A stretch of DNA of 6,321 bases from CAVSWN01 sp046728115. Its GTDB lineage: Bacteria; Acidobacteriota; Vicinamibacteria; Vicinamibacterales; CAVVIG01. Position numbers and translations under genes: made by a program. The notes beneath the pieces were generated by a model, which was not told where the DNA came from, ran no database searches, and saw only the letters and a list, made by a program, of their open reading frames with translations. Every line of letters begins with the position of its first letter. Within the stretch, counting starts at the first letter, position 1. Below are positions 1 through 6,102 of the stretch, piece by piece. Location: assembly GCA_046728115.1 (NCBI GenBank), contig JBKPDW010000168.1:1-6321 (forward strand), written 5' to 3'.

Positions 1-1140
1 CACTTTCAGCTCGTGCTGCAGCGCTTTGGCCAGCTTCTGCTCGTCCTCGGTCCACGGCGGCAGGCCGACTTTCTCGATGTTCGCGTACATCGTTTCAGCA
101 ACGGTCTTGTTGAAGTGACCCGGCCATGCCGACCCGAGGACACGCATCGAATACTCGGTGTCGGTCATCATCGTGGCGGCTTGGGCCATCTTGTTGCCGA
201 TGTCCCACATCTCCTTGATGTGCTCGTAGTCTGTCTCCCGGAAGTAGTACCACACCGTCGCATTCGGCGGGACGACATTGGGCTGATCGCCGCCGTTGGG
301 AATCACGTAGTGCGAGCGCTGCTGGATGCGCAGGTGCTCGCGCCGGAAATTCCAGCCAATGTCCATCAGCTCGACGGCGTCGAGCGCCGACCGTCCGCGC
401 CACGGCGCCGACGCCGCGTGCGCGCTCTCGCCCTTGAACGTGTACTCGACCGACACGAGGCCGTTGTTGGTGTTGTCGCCCCAGGTCACGCTCAGGTTCT
501 CGCCGACATGCGCGAACAGCACGACGTCGACGTCTTTGAACGCACCGGCACGCACGTAGTACGCCTTGGTTCCGACGAGTTCCTCGGCGACGCCGGGCCA
601 CAGACGGATGGTGCCCTGCAGATGCTGCTGCTCCATGACCTTCTTCACCGCGAGCGCGGCGGCGATCTGCAGCGGCATCCCCGAGTTATGCCCCTCGCCG
701 TGTCCGGGCGCACCCTCGATCATCGCGTCGTGATACGCCACGCCGGGCTTCTGCGACGCCTGCGGGATGCAGTCGATGTCCGAGCCGAGCGCGATCACCG
801 GTTTCCCCGATCCCCAGCTCGCCATGAACGCCGTCGGGATGCCCGCCAGGTTCTCCTGAATCGTGAAGCCGTTCTTACGCAGGATCTCGGTGAGGTACTT
901 CGACGTTTCGAACTCCTGGAAGCCGAGCTCGGCAAAACTGAACACCTGATCGTTCATCCGCGCGAGATCCTCGCGCATGCCGTCGACTTCGAGGCCGACG
1001 TCACGTTTGAACTGCTCGAGTTTCGGGTCGATCGGTGTCGCAGCGGTTTTGGCGACGGGCGCCGCCGGCTCCTGGAACGCGCCGAGCGAGGCGGTCAGGA
1101 CACCCGCGATGGCACTGGTCAGCAATCGAGTTGCACGCAT
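1..1140 (-). CDS. Exported M20-family amidohydrolase, AbgB-like (C-terminus beyond the window)
   Basis: Predicted metal-dependent hydrolase of N-acyl amino acids, aminobenzoyl-glutamate-like amides or small peptides. It is probably exported. The frame is open from the ATG at 1140 to the left edge, giving 380 residues; by recollection AbgB-type proteins have nearly 500 or more, so the C-terminus is missing. Residues 1-22 (MRATRLL, then a hydrophobic stretch ending ASLGA) look like a signal peptide. Family landmarks are: GSDIDCIP at 119-126 (metal-ligand region), GAPGHGEGHNSG at 143-154, GVAEEL with the Glu pair E186/E187, FAHVG with H211, and SAHAASAPWRGRSALD from 239, typical of the lid/dimerisation domain. 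The start is firm: an in-frame TGA lies at 1150-1152 with no other start codon between, and GAGGTG (1146-1151) sits 5 nt upstream. Oddity: where M20D enzymes have HACGH, this one has HGEGH, replacing the metal-binding Cys with Glu149. The family is secure; the substrate is unknown. Confidence 0.93.
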   Translation of the reverse strand, partial: MRATRLLTSAIAGVLTASLGAFQEPAAPVAKTAATPIDPKLEQFKRDVGLEVDGMREDLARMNDQVFSFAELGFQEFETSKYLTEILRKNGFTIQENLAGIPTAFMASWGSGKPVIALGSDIDCIPQASQKPGVAYHDAMIEGAPGHGEGHNSGMPLQIAAALAVKKVMEQQHLQGTIRLWPGVAEELVGTKAYYVRAGAFKDVDVVLFAHVGENLSVTWGDNTNNGLVSVEYTFKGESAHAASAPWRGRSALDAVELMDIGWNFRREHLRIQQRSHYVIPNGGDQPNVVPPNATVWYYFRETDYEHIKEMWDIGNKMAQAATMMTDTEYSMRVLGSAWPGHFNKTVAETMYANIEKVGLPPWTEDEQKLAKALQHELKV

Positions 1141-1145
1141 GGGAA

Positions 1146-1151
1146 CACCTC
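1146..1151 (-). promoter_or_regulatory. Ribosome binding site of the M20 amidohydrolase
   Basis: The minus strand reads GAGGTG, then TTCCC, then ATG. This is a strong Shine-Dalgarno match at 5 nt spacing and it fixes the start at 1140. Confidence 0.75.
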
Positions 1152-1163
1152 AGAAATCGGTCG

Positions 1164-1189
1164 ATTGTACGCCACGAGCGAGCGTGGCG
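1164..1189 (-). promoter_or_regulatory. Candidate -10 box with overlapping inverted repeat (possible operator)
   Basis: On the minus strand, TACAAT (1164-1169) matches the TATAAT -10 consensus at five of six bases. It lies 24 bp upstream of the amidohydrolase ATG, which would give a short leader carrying the GAGGTG site. Directly upstream is a perfect 7-bp inverted repeat, CGCCACG (1170-1176) and CGTGGCG (1183-1189), with a 6-nt loop. It would lie in the promoter spacer. No good -35 hexamer is visible at 16-18 bp. A repressor site or an activator-dependent promoter is possible; this is inference from position only. Confidence 0.4.
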
Positions 1190-1190
1190 A

Positions 1191-1317
1191 ATTGGGTAAT
1201 CAGGTAATCGAATCGAGTAATCTGGTACTTGGGTAATTGAGTAATTGAAATTGGTGGATTGACTGCCAATCTTCCAGTCAATTACGTCACCCGATTACCC
1301 AATCACCAGATTACCAG
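1191..1317. repeat. Degenerate GGTAAT octamer array with convergent inverted halves
   Basis: The left half is built of about 8-bp units ending in TAAT: TGGGTAAT, CAGGTAAT, CGAGTAAT, TGGGTAAT, TGAGTAAT. The right half carries the reverse-complement units CGATTACC, CAATCACC and AGATTACC. The best arm pair is 1217-1237 against 1294-1314, matching at 19 of 21 positions when inverted. A smaller perfect 8-bp inverted repeat at the centre (ATTGACTG 1258-1265, CAGTCAAT 1275-1282, 9-nt loop) contains a TTGACT that resembles a -35 box for the plus-strand gene, without a convincing -10. The array fills most of the divergent intergenic region and ends one base before the ATG at 1318. Its base composition is clearly less GC-rich than the flanking genes. 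Its function is unknown. Confidence 0.8.
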
Positions 1318-2319
1318 ATGAAGCTGTTTGAACCCCGCCCCTTGCTGCGAAACGGCCATTGGATGACGCTGTACAGCTGGGGGAACCCGCGCTACTTCCC
1401 TGCGCTTCCTGCGCCAACGCGCCGTTATTTCGATGTCGCGCCCGATGCGCGCGTGGCCGCCGATTGTCACTGGCAGAAGCGGCCGTGGAATCATCTCACG
1501 CTGATCGCGCTGCATGGGCTGAACGGCTCGAGCGACGCGCATTACATGCGGGGCATGGCCGCGAAAGCTTTTGCGCGAGGCATGAACGTGCTGCGGCTGA
1601 ACCAGCGCAACTGCGGCAATACCGAACATCTGTCGGCCGGATTGTTTCACTCGGGCCTCACGTCAGACGCCGCCCTCGTGGTGCATGAGCTCTCGGAGGT
1701 GGACGGTCTGCCATCGATTGCCATCGCCGGATATTCCCTGGGAGGGAATCTGGCGCTGAAGCTGGCGGGCGAGTATGGCGCGAACCCCCCTGCCGCCCTA
1801 GTGGGCATCGCCGCAGTGTCGCCCATCATCGAGATCGAGCAGTGCACGCGCGCGCTCGAACGGCCGGAGAACGTGCTCTATCAATGGAATTTCGTGAAGG
1901 ATCTGAAGCGTCGCATGCGACGGAAGGAGCAGTTCTACCCTGGCCGCTTCGACTTGTCGCGGCTGCGTGCGATCACCACCGTGCGTCAGTTCGACGCAGC
2001 GTTCACAGCTCCTCATTTTGGTTTCCGCAGCGCCGAGGACTACTACCATCGCGCCAGCTCCATGCGCGTCGTGGACCGGATTCGCCTCCCCGCGCTGATC
2101 ATCACATCGGACGACGATCCGTTCGTGCCCTCGCAGCCCTTTAGCGATCCGAAGGTCACGACCAATGCACACATCGAGCTCCACGTGAGCGCACACGGTG
2201 GACATTGCGGCTTCGTGGGCCCGCGCACGGCATCGGATGATGGGTACTGGGCGGAAAATCGGATCGTGGATTTCGTGGAGCGCGAAGCCGAACAGAAGAG
2301 CGTGCAGCGTCATGGCTGA
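1318..2319 (+). CDS. YheT-like alpha/beta hydrolase
   Basis: Predicted cytoplasmic serine hydrolase of the YheT / COG0429 group (alpha/beta fold). These are carboxylesterase-like enzymes whose physiological substrates are mostly unknown. The protein is 333 residues, the usual length for the group. The N-terminal FEPRPLLRNGHWMTL (4-18) corresponds to the family's F-x-P-x-x-L-x-N-x-H-x-x-T opening, which supports the ATG at 1318. LHGLNGSS (65-72) is the oxyanion-hole region. GYSLGGN (138-144) is the nucleophile elbow with Ser140. DDDPFVP (265-271) carries the acid, most likely Asp266, and HGGHCGF (293-299) carries the catalytic His296. There is no signal peptide or membrane segment. No Shine-Dalgarno sequence precedes the ATG, because the upstream octamer array runs up to it, and no alternative start lies between the ATG and an in-frame TGA at 1246. 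It is divergent from the amidohydrolase and convergent with the M14 gene, so it is probably transcribed alone. Confidence 0.93.
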   Translation: MKLFEPRPLLRNGHWMTLYSWGNPRYFPALPAPTRRYFDVAPDARVAADCHWQKRPWNHLTLIALHGLNGSSDAHYMRGMAAKAFARGMNVLRLNQRNCGNTEHLSAGLFHSGLTSDAALVVHELSEVDGLPSIAIAGYSLGGNLALKLAGEYGANPPAALVGIAAVSPIIEIEQCTRALERPENVLYQWNFVKDLKRRMRRKEQFYPGRFDLSRLRAITTVRQFDAAFTAPHFGFRSAEDYYHRASSMRVVDRIRLPALIITSDDDPFVPSQPFSDPKVTTNAHIELHVSAHGGHCGFVGPRTASDDGYWAENRIVDFVEREAEQKSVQRHG

Positions 2320-2398
2320 TGGCAGAGGCCCAGTGGCTGAGGATCAGCCATTGAGCCATTCAGCCATCAGCCGGCAGCCACTCAGCCATCAGTCATTC
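2314..2398. repeat. CAGCCATY octamer array between convergent genes
   Basis: Consecutive units from 2345 are CAGCCATT, GAGCCATT, CAGCCATC, a 6-nt spacer AGCCGG, CAGCCACT, CAGCCATC and AGTCATTC. The left part carries the inverse form: GGCTGATGGC (2314-2323) is a perfect inverted copy of 2363-2372, and AGTGGCTG (2332-2339) of 2375-2382. The array includes the last two codons of the YheT-like gene and stops 11 bp before the end of the M14 gene. The unit is unrelated in sequence to the GGTAAT array at 1191-1317, but the period and the inverted layout are similar. Function unknown. Confidence 0.8.
2331..2353. terminator. Hairpin between convergent genes, possible bidirectional terminator
   Basis: CAGTGGCTGA (2331-2340) pairs with TCAGCCATTG (2344-2353) across a 3-nt loop, GGA. 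This gives a 10-bp stem with one G-T pair. It lies 12 bp after the YheT-like stop codon and 56 bp after the M14 stop codon read on the other strand. No T-tract follows on either strand, so a standard intrinsic terminator is not supported. The hairpin may only be a by-product of the inverted octamers. Confidence 0.4.
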
Positions 2399-2408
2399 AA
2401 GCACCTGC

Positions 2409-5312
2409 TCACGGCTGCTGCGCCTCCGTCGTCCGCGCCGGTGGCGCCATTGACGTTGCGCTGCCGAAATAGATCCCATTGAACAGCAGCTTGAACGTGC
2501 CATGTGGCTGCGCGCGCCAGATGACCTCGTTCCCGAAGAGGACGACTCGACCCTTGCCGAGGGGGGCATCGACGATCGAAACAGCCTGATCGAGATACTG
2601 CTGACCCCAGGCCCATCCGCTGCGCAGCGGCGTCGCGCTGTCGTACCACGCGACCGGCTTCACACCTTTGAGCGCCGCCTCGGGAGCGAGCCGGAACGCC
2701 GGGCTCTCGTCGTAAAAGACCATCGCGTGCTCGTCCATGCCGTAGGCGAGCGGGTTGCTGTTGTCGATCCGCGCTTCGAGGACCGATCCGGGCACGTAGT
2801 ACTTCTCGCGCGGTAGCGGGCGCGAAGCGCCGTTGACGGTCTCGACGAGCGCGTCGCGGATCGGCAATCCGAGGTGGTAGCCGAGCGCGGTGGACGACCC
2901 GATCGTCAGAATGGTTCCACCGTTCTCGACGAATTTCTTCAGCTCGGGAACCGTCTTCGCCACGGTGAGGCGGCCGAGCCACCCGCGGAATTCGTCCGGA
3001 ATGCTCGCGGGATCGGGCTGTCCGCCAGACCCGCCACCGCCGCCACCACCCCCGCCGCCTGCCCCGTCGCGCATCGGGATGGCGCCGTCGACGAAGACGA
3101 GCACGTCGAACCTGGCGTTCAAATTGCCAGCATCGAGCGTCTGCGGGAACACGACCTCGAACGGGAACTCGTACTGTTCGAAGATCCATCGTGTCCAGCC
3201 CGACGGCATCGATCCGCCATATTGATCCCACAGGCCGATTCGCACCGGCTTCAGGCGCATCGAGTCGCCGGCCGGCTTGGAAGGCACCGCATCGAAGCTG
3301 ACGCCCTTGTCTGTCGCCGACTTCTGAAGAATCGGCAGCGTCGACGCTTTCGCCGTGATGTACATGGCGCCGATCGGATATTGCTTCCCGTTCGCCGTGA
3401 CCGCGCTCTTGAGCCAATACACTTCTTCGTTCGCCTTCAGCAGGCGATTCACGGCGACGAACGAATCGTTCGTCTGGTGGCTGAGCAGGTAGCCGCCACC
3501 GTTCGGCGCCTGTGTGACTTTGCCGGCGGGAACCGGCGCCAGGTCCGGAATCTTCTCGAACGGACCATCGAATCCGTCGAGGATCCGGTCGTACTTGATG
3601 CCCATCGAGTACGACAGGTTGTAGCCGGTGACGTCGTACGGCGGACGCGGCGGGCCGCCCGGATACGGGATGTCGTCGGGATGATCCTGCGGCTCGAACA
3701 TGTCCATCACGTGCGCGCGAAACGCCTGCGCCGACTTCACGACATACGACCCTGCCGGGTGCTGCTTGCCGGCGACCGTGAACGGCGCAGTCGCGCGATG
3801 CACAGTCACACCCGCTTTGATGAGGATGTTCACGAATTTCGTCGCCGTCAGGAAGTCGGGCTGATCCGAGGGCAGGATGTAGCCGCGCGGATCGCGCAGC
3901 CTTGGATCGTGGAGTACGTTGTTGTAAATGGCGATTGGCGCGCCACCGCGCCCACCACCGCCGCCGCCGCCCCCGCCACGCCCGCCGAGCGCGGCCCGCG
4001 GCCCGATGTTCTCGCCGGCTTCGCTCTGCCCCCGCTCGGCTTCGACTGCCTGCCGTGCCGCTTCGATGCGTTTGGGATGAATCGTCCAGTTGTCTCGATT
4101 GCTCTTGTCGATGGCGTTCTTCCCCATTTTGTACATGTTGTAGAGGAAGTCTTCGTGTCGCTTCGATGCGATGTCGAGAATCGCGTAGTTGTTGGTGACC
4201 GAGTACTCGATCGCCTGACGGAAGTGGAACGGTCCCGGCTGGATCGGGTTCGGTACGTCGGCCCGCGGCAGCTGCATGTCGAGGACGAACGGGATTTCAA
4301 CCGGCGTCGGGTTGCCGATCGTCTCGGTCAGGATACCGATCTGGTTGTGGAAATAGGACGTCGTGCGGATCCCGCCGTTGAACCATGTCGAGTACGGCGC
4401 GCCGGTGCGCATCACCGCCCCCGGCTTTCCTTCCGCCGCCAGGCGCGTATGGATGGCCGATCCCACCATGTCGATGCCGAGCACGATGAGCGGGTCGAAG
4501 TTGTAATTGAACGGGTCGCGGAACGGCGGTGCGAACAGCACGGCACCAGCCGGTCCAGTCTGATGGTGGTTGTACATGATGACGGGATACCACTCGCGAT
4601 ACATCATCCTGTTCGCGTTCGTGCTCTCCGACATGTTCATCATGTAGAAGTCGCGGTTGTCGTCGTGCCCGATGTACTTCTGGTACAGACGCGGGATGCC
4701 GCTGGTGGACCGTGCCTTTTCGTCGGAGCGCCGCATGTACCAGTTCGACACCAATTCCATCCCGTCTGGATTGACCAGCGTGCAGAGGATGACCGTATCG
4801 TTCAGGATGCGCTGTGTCTCGGGATCGGTTCGAGTGTTCAGCCGGTAAATCGTTTCGATCAGCTGCTGCGCGCCGAGCACCTCGGTGGCGTGCAGGCCTC
4901 CGTCAATCCAGACGACCGCCTTCCCGTCTCGCGCGAGCTGGCGGGCCTGATCGTCGGCCAGCCCCTCCGCCAGCGCGAGCTTGCGGTTGGCCTCCTTGAT
5001 GAGCGGCAGTTTCCGGTGATTCTCGGGCGACGTGATGATTGCCGTGTACTCGGTTCGCCCTTCCTCGGTTTTGCCAATATCCACCACCATCATCCGTTCG
5101 GACTGCGCGTCCATCTTCTTCAGGTAGTCGACATACTGTGTGTAATTGACCAGGTAGTAGTCGTCGCCGATGTTGTGCCCGAACTGCTCCATCGGGCCCG
5201 TCACCTTCGGGGCGGCAGCTTTCTGCTGCGCCCGCGGAACGGCAACGAGCAATGTGACGGCAACGCTGACGGTGACCGCGCATTGTTTCAGGGCGGTCTT
5301 GTGGCTGGGCAT
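2409..5312 (-). CDS. Exported M14-family zinc carboxypeptidase with C-terminal GATase-like region
   Basis: Predicted exported metallocarboxypeptidase of 967 residues, much longer than a bare M14 domain of about 300. Residues 1-28 form a signal peptide (MPSHKTALK, a hydrophobic core, then PRA before QQ). The catalytic domain spans roughly 60-380. GGLHATE carries zinc ligands H141 and E144. NPDG is at 181-184. HDDNRDF with N219/R220 corresponds to the substrate-carboxylate-binding Asn-Arg of carboxypeptidase A. YNHHQTGP supplies the third zinc ligand (H249 or H250), and LTETIG supplies the likely catalytic Glu330. Residues about 690-945 (RIGLWDQYGG onward, ending near FNGIYFG) resemble a class I glutamine-amidotransferase fold, as in other long M14 proteins; no catalytic Cys is evident there. 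Two polyglycine inserts lie at 443-457 and 752-764. The ATG at 5312 is preferred over an in-frame ATG at 5453: it has GAGGT 6 nt upstream and starts a clean signal peptide, while the extra 47 residues are low-complexity and overlap the next gene. Its true substrate (peptide or cell wall) is unknown. Confidence 0.93.
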   Translation of the reverse strand: MPSHKTALKQCAVTVSVAVTLLVAVPRAQQKAAAPKVTGPMEQFGHNIGDDYYLVNYTQYVDYLKKMDAQSERMMVVDIGKTEEGRTEYTAIITSPENHRKLPLIKEANRKLALAEGLADDQARQLARDGKAVVWIDGGLHATEVLGAQQLIETIYRLNTRTDPETQRILNDTVILCTLVNPDGMELVSNWYMRRSDEKARSTSGIPRLYQKYIGHDDNRDFYMMNMSESTNANRMMYREWYPVIMYNHHQTGPAGAVLFAPPFRDPFNYNFDPLIVLGIDMVGSAIHTRLAAEGKPGAVMRTGAPYSTWFNGGIRTTSYFHNQIGILTETIGNPTPVEIPFVLDMQLPRADVPNPIQPGPFHFRQAIEYSVTNNYAILDIASKRHEDFLYNMYKMGKNAIDKSNRDNWTIHPKRIEAARQAVEAERGQSEAGENIGPRAALGGRGGGGGGGGGRGGAPIAIYNNVLHDPRLRDPRGYILPSDQPDFLTATKFVNILIKAGVTVHRATAPFTVAGKQHPAGSYVVKSAQAFRAHVMDMFEPQDHPDDIPYPGGPPRPPYDVTGYNLSYSMGIKYDRILDGFDGPFEKIPDLAPVPAGKVTQAPNGGGYLLSHQTNDSFVAVNRLLKANEEVYWLKSAVTANGKQYPIGAMYITAKASTLPILQKSATDKGVSFDAVPSKPAGDSMRLKPVRIGLWDQYGGSMPSGWTRWIFEQYEFPFEVVFPQTLDAGNLNARFDVLVFVDGAIPMRDGAGGGGGGGGGGSGGQPDPASIPDEFRGWLGRLTVAKTVPELKKFVENGGTILTIGSSTALGYHLGLPIRDALVETVNGASRPLPREKYYVPGSVLEARIDNSNPLAYGMDEHAMVFYDESPAFRLAPEAALKGVKPVAWYDSATPLRSGWAWGQQYLDQAVSIVDAPLGKGRVVLFGNEVIWRAQPHGTFKLLFNGIYFGSATSMAPPARTTEAQQP
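3021..3059 (-). repeat. Polyglycine codon repeat (ten consecutive Gly) in the M14 gene
   Basis: GGN codons encode residues 752-764 of the M14 protein: ten Gly, then Ser-Gly-Gly. The tract follows MRDGA and precedes QPDPAS inside the GATase-like region, so it probably forms a flexible surface loop. Confidence 0.85.
3942..3986 (-). repeat. Gly/Arg-Gly codon repeat between the M14 domain and the C-terminal region
   Basis: Fifteen codons encode residues 443-457, GGRGGGGGGGGGRGG. It follows the charged stretch about 412-440 (KRIEAARQAVEAERG and onward) and precedes APIAIYNN, so it looks like a linker between the peptidase domain and the C-terminal half. Confidence 0.85.
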
Positions 5313-5318
5313 ACAGAG

Positions 5319-5323
5319 ACCTC
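5319..5323 (-). promoter_or_regulatory. Ribosome binding site of the M14 gene, deciding the start
   Basis: The minus strand reads GAGGT, then CTCTGT, then ATG. A Shine-Dalgarno match at 6 nt spacing selects the start at 5312 rather than the upstream in-frame ATG at 5453. Confidence 0.7.
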
Positions 5324-5359
5324 GCGGGATGAAAGAACAGGCGGATGGTAGCGCGGAAC

Positions 5360-5416
5360 GGGGACGGGGAACTAGGGGATCAGCGCTGGGACTGCGGGAT
5401 GACCGGGACTCGGGAG
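5360..5416. repeat. GGGA degenerate repeat with G-quadruplex-type pattern, overlapping a gene end
   Basis: GGGA starts at 5361, 5367, 5376, 5388, 5396, 5405 and 5412, so spacing is 6-12 bp with a core of 7-9. All G-runs are on the plus strand, which is the template strand for the flanking minus-strand genes. The four runs at 5388-5414 have loops of 5, 6 and 4 nt and meet the usual G3-N1-7 quadruplex rule. The repeat spans the stop codon of the HELGH gene (5380-5382) and encodes its last residues, VPVIPQSQR. It resembles the octamer arrays at the other two borders in scale but has its own unit and no inverted half. Confidence 0.65.
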
Positions 5417-6075
5417 GGCCCCTGTACTGCTGGGGCCGGGGGCTGGGATCCATGGCGTGCTGCCAGGGCGGCCTGTTGGGTGAGACGCGAAACGATTAGG
5501 CTTCGCTCGGCGACATCTATCGAAAACGCCGAACGATCCGGCGAAAAGAACTCCGCGGCCGTCGGTGCACGCTTGAGCAGACCGCGTTCGGTGTGGTCCT
5601 TGGTGCCGATCAAATAGTGACCGAGTTCGTGCGCGAGAGCGCGCCCTATGAGCCGGCCCAGCAGTAATTCGCGCTCTGCCCTCGTCTTCTGATCGACGTT
5701 GCCGACGACGTCGCGCGAATCCCGGAGAAACCGCTCGGCATTGGCATAGGACAGGTACAGCGTCTGGGCTGGCGCGCCATTTTCGAACATCAACCACCCT
5801 AGCGGCGTGCCCATCGAGCGGGGCGGGCCCTGGTCGTTGCCGATCGCCACCAGGATCGACGCCGGAACATTCTCGCCATCGCACCATTCGAAGCTCACAC
5901 CAGCGCGGCCGAAAATCGCGTCCGTCTCGCCGCGTGCCACCTGAACGACTCCCTTTGGAATGTTCGGCGTCGTCGTTACATGAATGACGATCGGCGGGGT
6001 CGCACGGTTAACAGGCGCGTTGGGACCAGACGCGAACGCGAGAAGCGCCAGAGGCAAGCTCGCGGCGATCGTCAT
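5380..6075 (-). CDS. Small exported HELGH zincin-like metalloprotease, uncharacterised
   Basis: A 231-residue protein with a zincin signature: RALAHELGHYLIGTKDH, with H149, E150 and H153 as zinc and catalytic residues and H161 as a possible third ligand. GLLK follows at 165-168, where metzincins have a Met-turn. The spacing from HELGH to the third His is longer than the metzincin HExxHxxGxxH pattern, so assignment to metzincins is uncertain. The N-terminus (SLPLALLAFASG) is a short hydrophobic export signal with no positive residues before it. The ATG at 6075 is the only start after an in-frame TGA at 6103-6105, but it has no clear Shine-Dalgarno sequence. The middle (40-125) matches no fold I recognise. 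The last 20 residues, rich in Pro and Gln, are encoded by the GGGA repeat and a GC hairpin (5417-5437) and look like a disordered tail. It lies 67 bp upstream of the M14 gene on the same strand and may be cotranscribed with it. Confidence 0.8.
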   Translation of the reverse strand: MTIAASLPLALLAFASGPNAPVNRATPPIVIHVTTTPNIPKGVVQVARGETDAIFGRAGVSFEWCDGENVPASILVAIGNDQGPPRSMGTPLGWLMFENGAPAQTLYLSYANAERFLRDSRDVVGNVDQKTRAERELLLGRLIGRALAHELGHYLIGTKDHTERGLLKRAPTAAEFFSPDRSAFSIDVAERSLIVSRLTQQAALAARHGSQPPAPAVQGPSRVPVIPQSQR

Positions 6076-6102
6076 TTGACACGTATAGACGGATCTCGCC
6101 GC

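Noticed and set aside
13..1236. 407-codon open frame on the plus strand
   Set aside because: It is antisense to the M20 amidohydrolase, its translation is Arg/His-rich with no domain, and its end lies in the octamer array.
1191..1317. CRISPR array
   Set aside because: The units are about 8 bp, degenerate and without spacers of constant length, and there are no cas genes nearby.
2389..3417. 342-codon minus-strand open frame overlapping the end of the M14 gene
   Set aside because: It is a shifted frame of the M14 gene with Arg-rich, domain-free translation. The M14 frame continues through the same region with normal protein composition.
2874..5351. 825-codon open frame on the plus strand opposite the M14 gene
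   Set aside because: It is antisense to a clearly recognisable M14 protein with intact catalytic motifs. Its translation is rich in Arg, His and Val and has no recognisable domain, as expected for the complement of GC-rich coding DNA.
5417..5437. GGCCCC/GGGGCC hairpin as an intrinsic terminator of the HELGH gene
   Set aside because: It lies inside the coding region before the stop codon and no T-tract follows on the minus strand.
5313..5453. 47-residue N-terminal extension of the M14 protein from the ATG at 5453
   Set aside because: The extension is Ser/Pro/Arg-rich, would overlap the end of the HELGH gene, is partly encoded by the GGGA repeat, and would bury the signal peptide. The ATG at 5312 has a good ribosome binding site.
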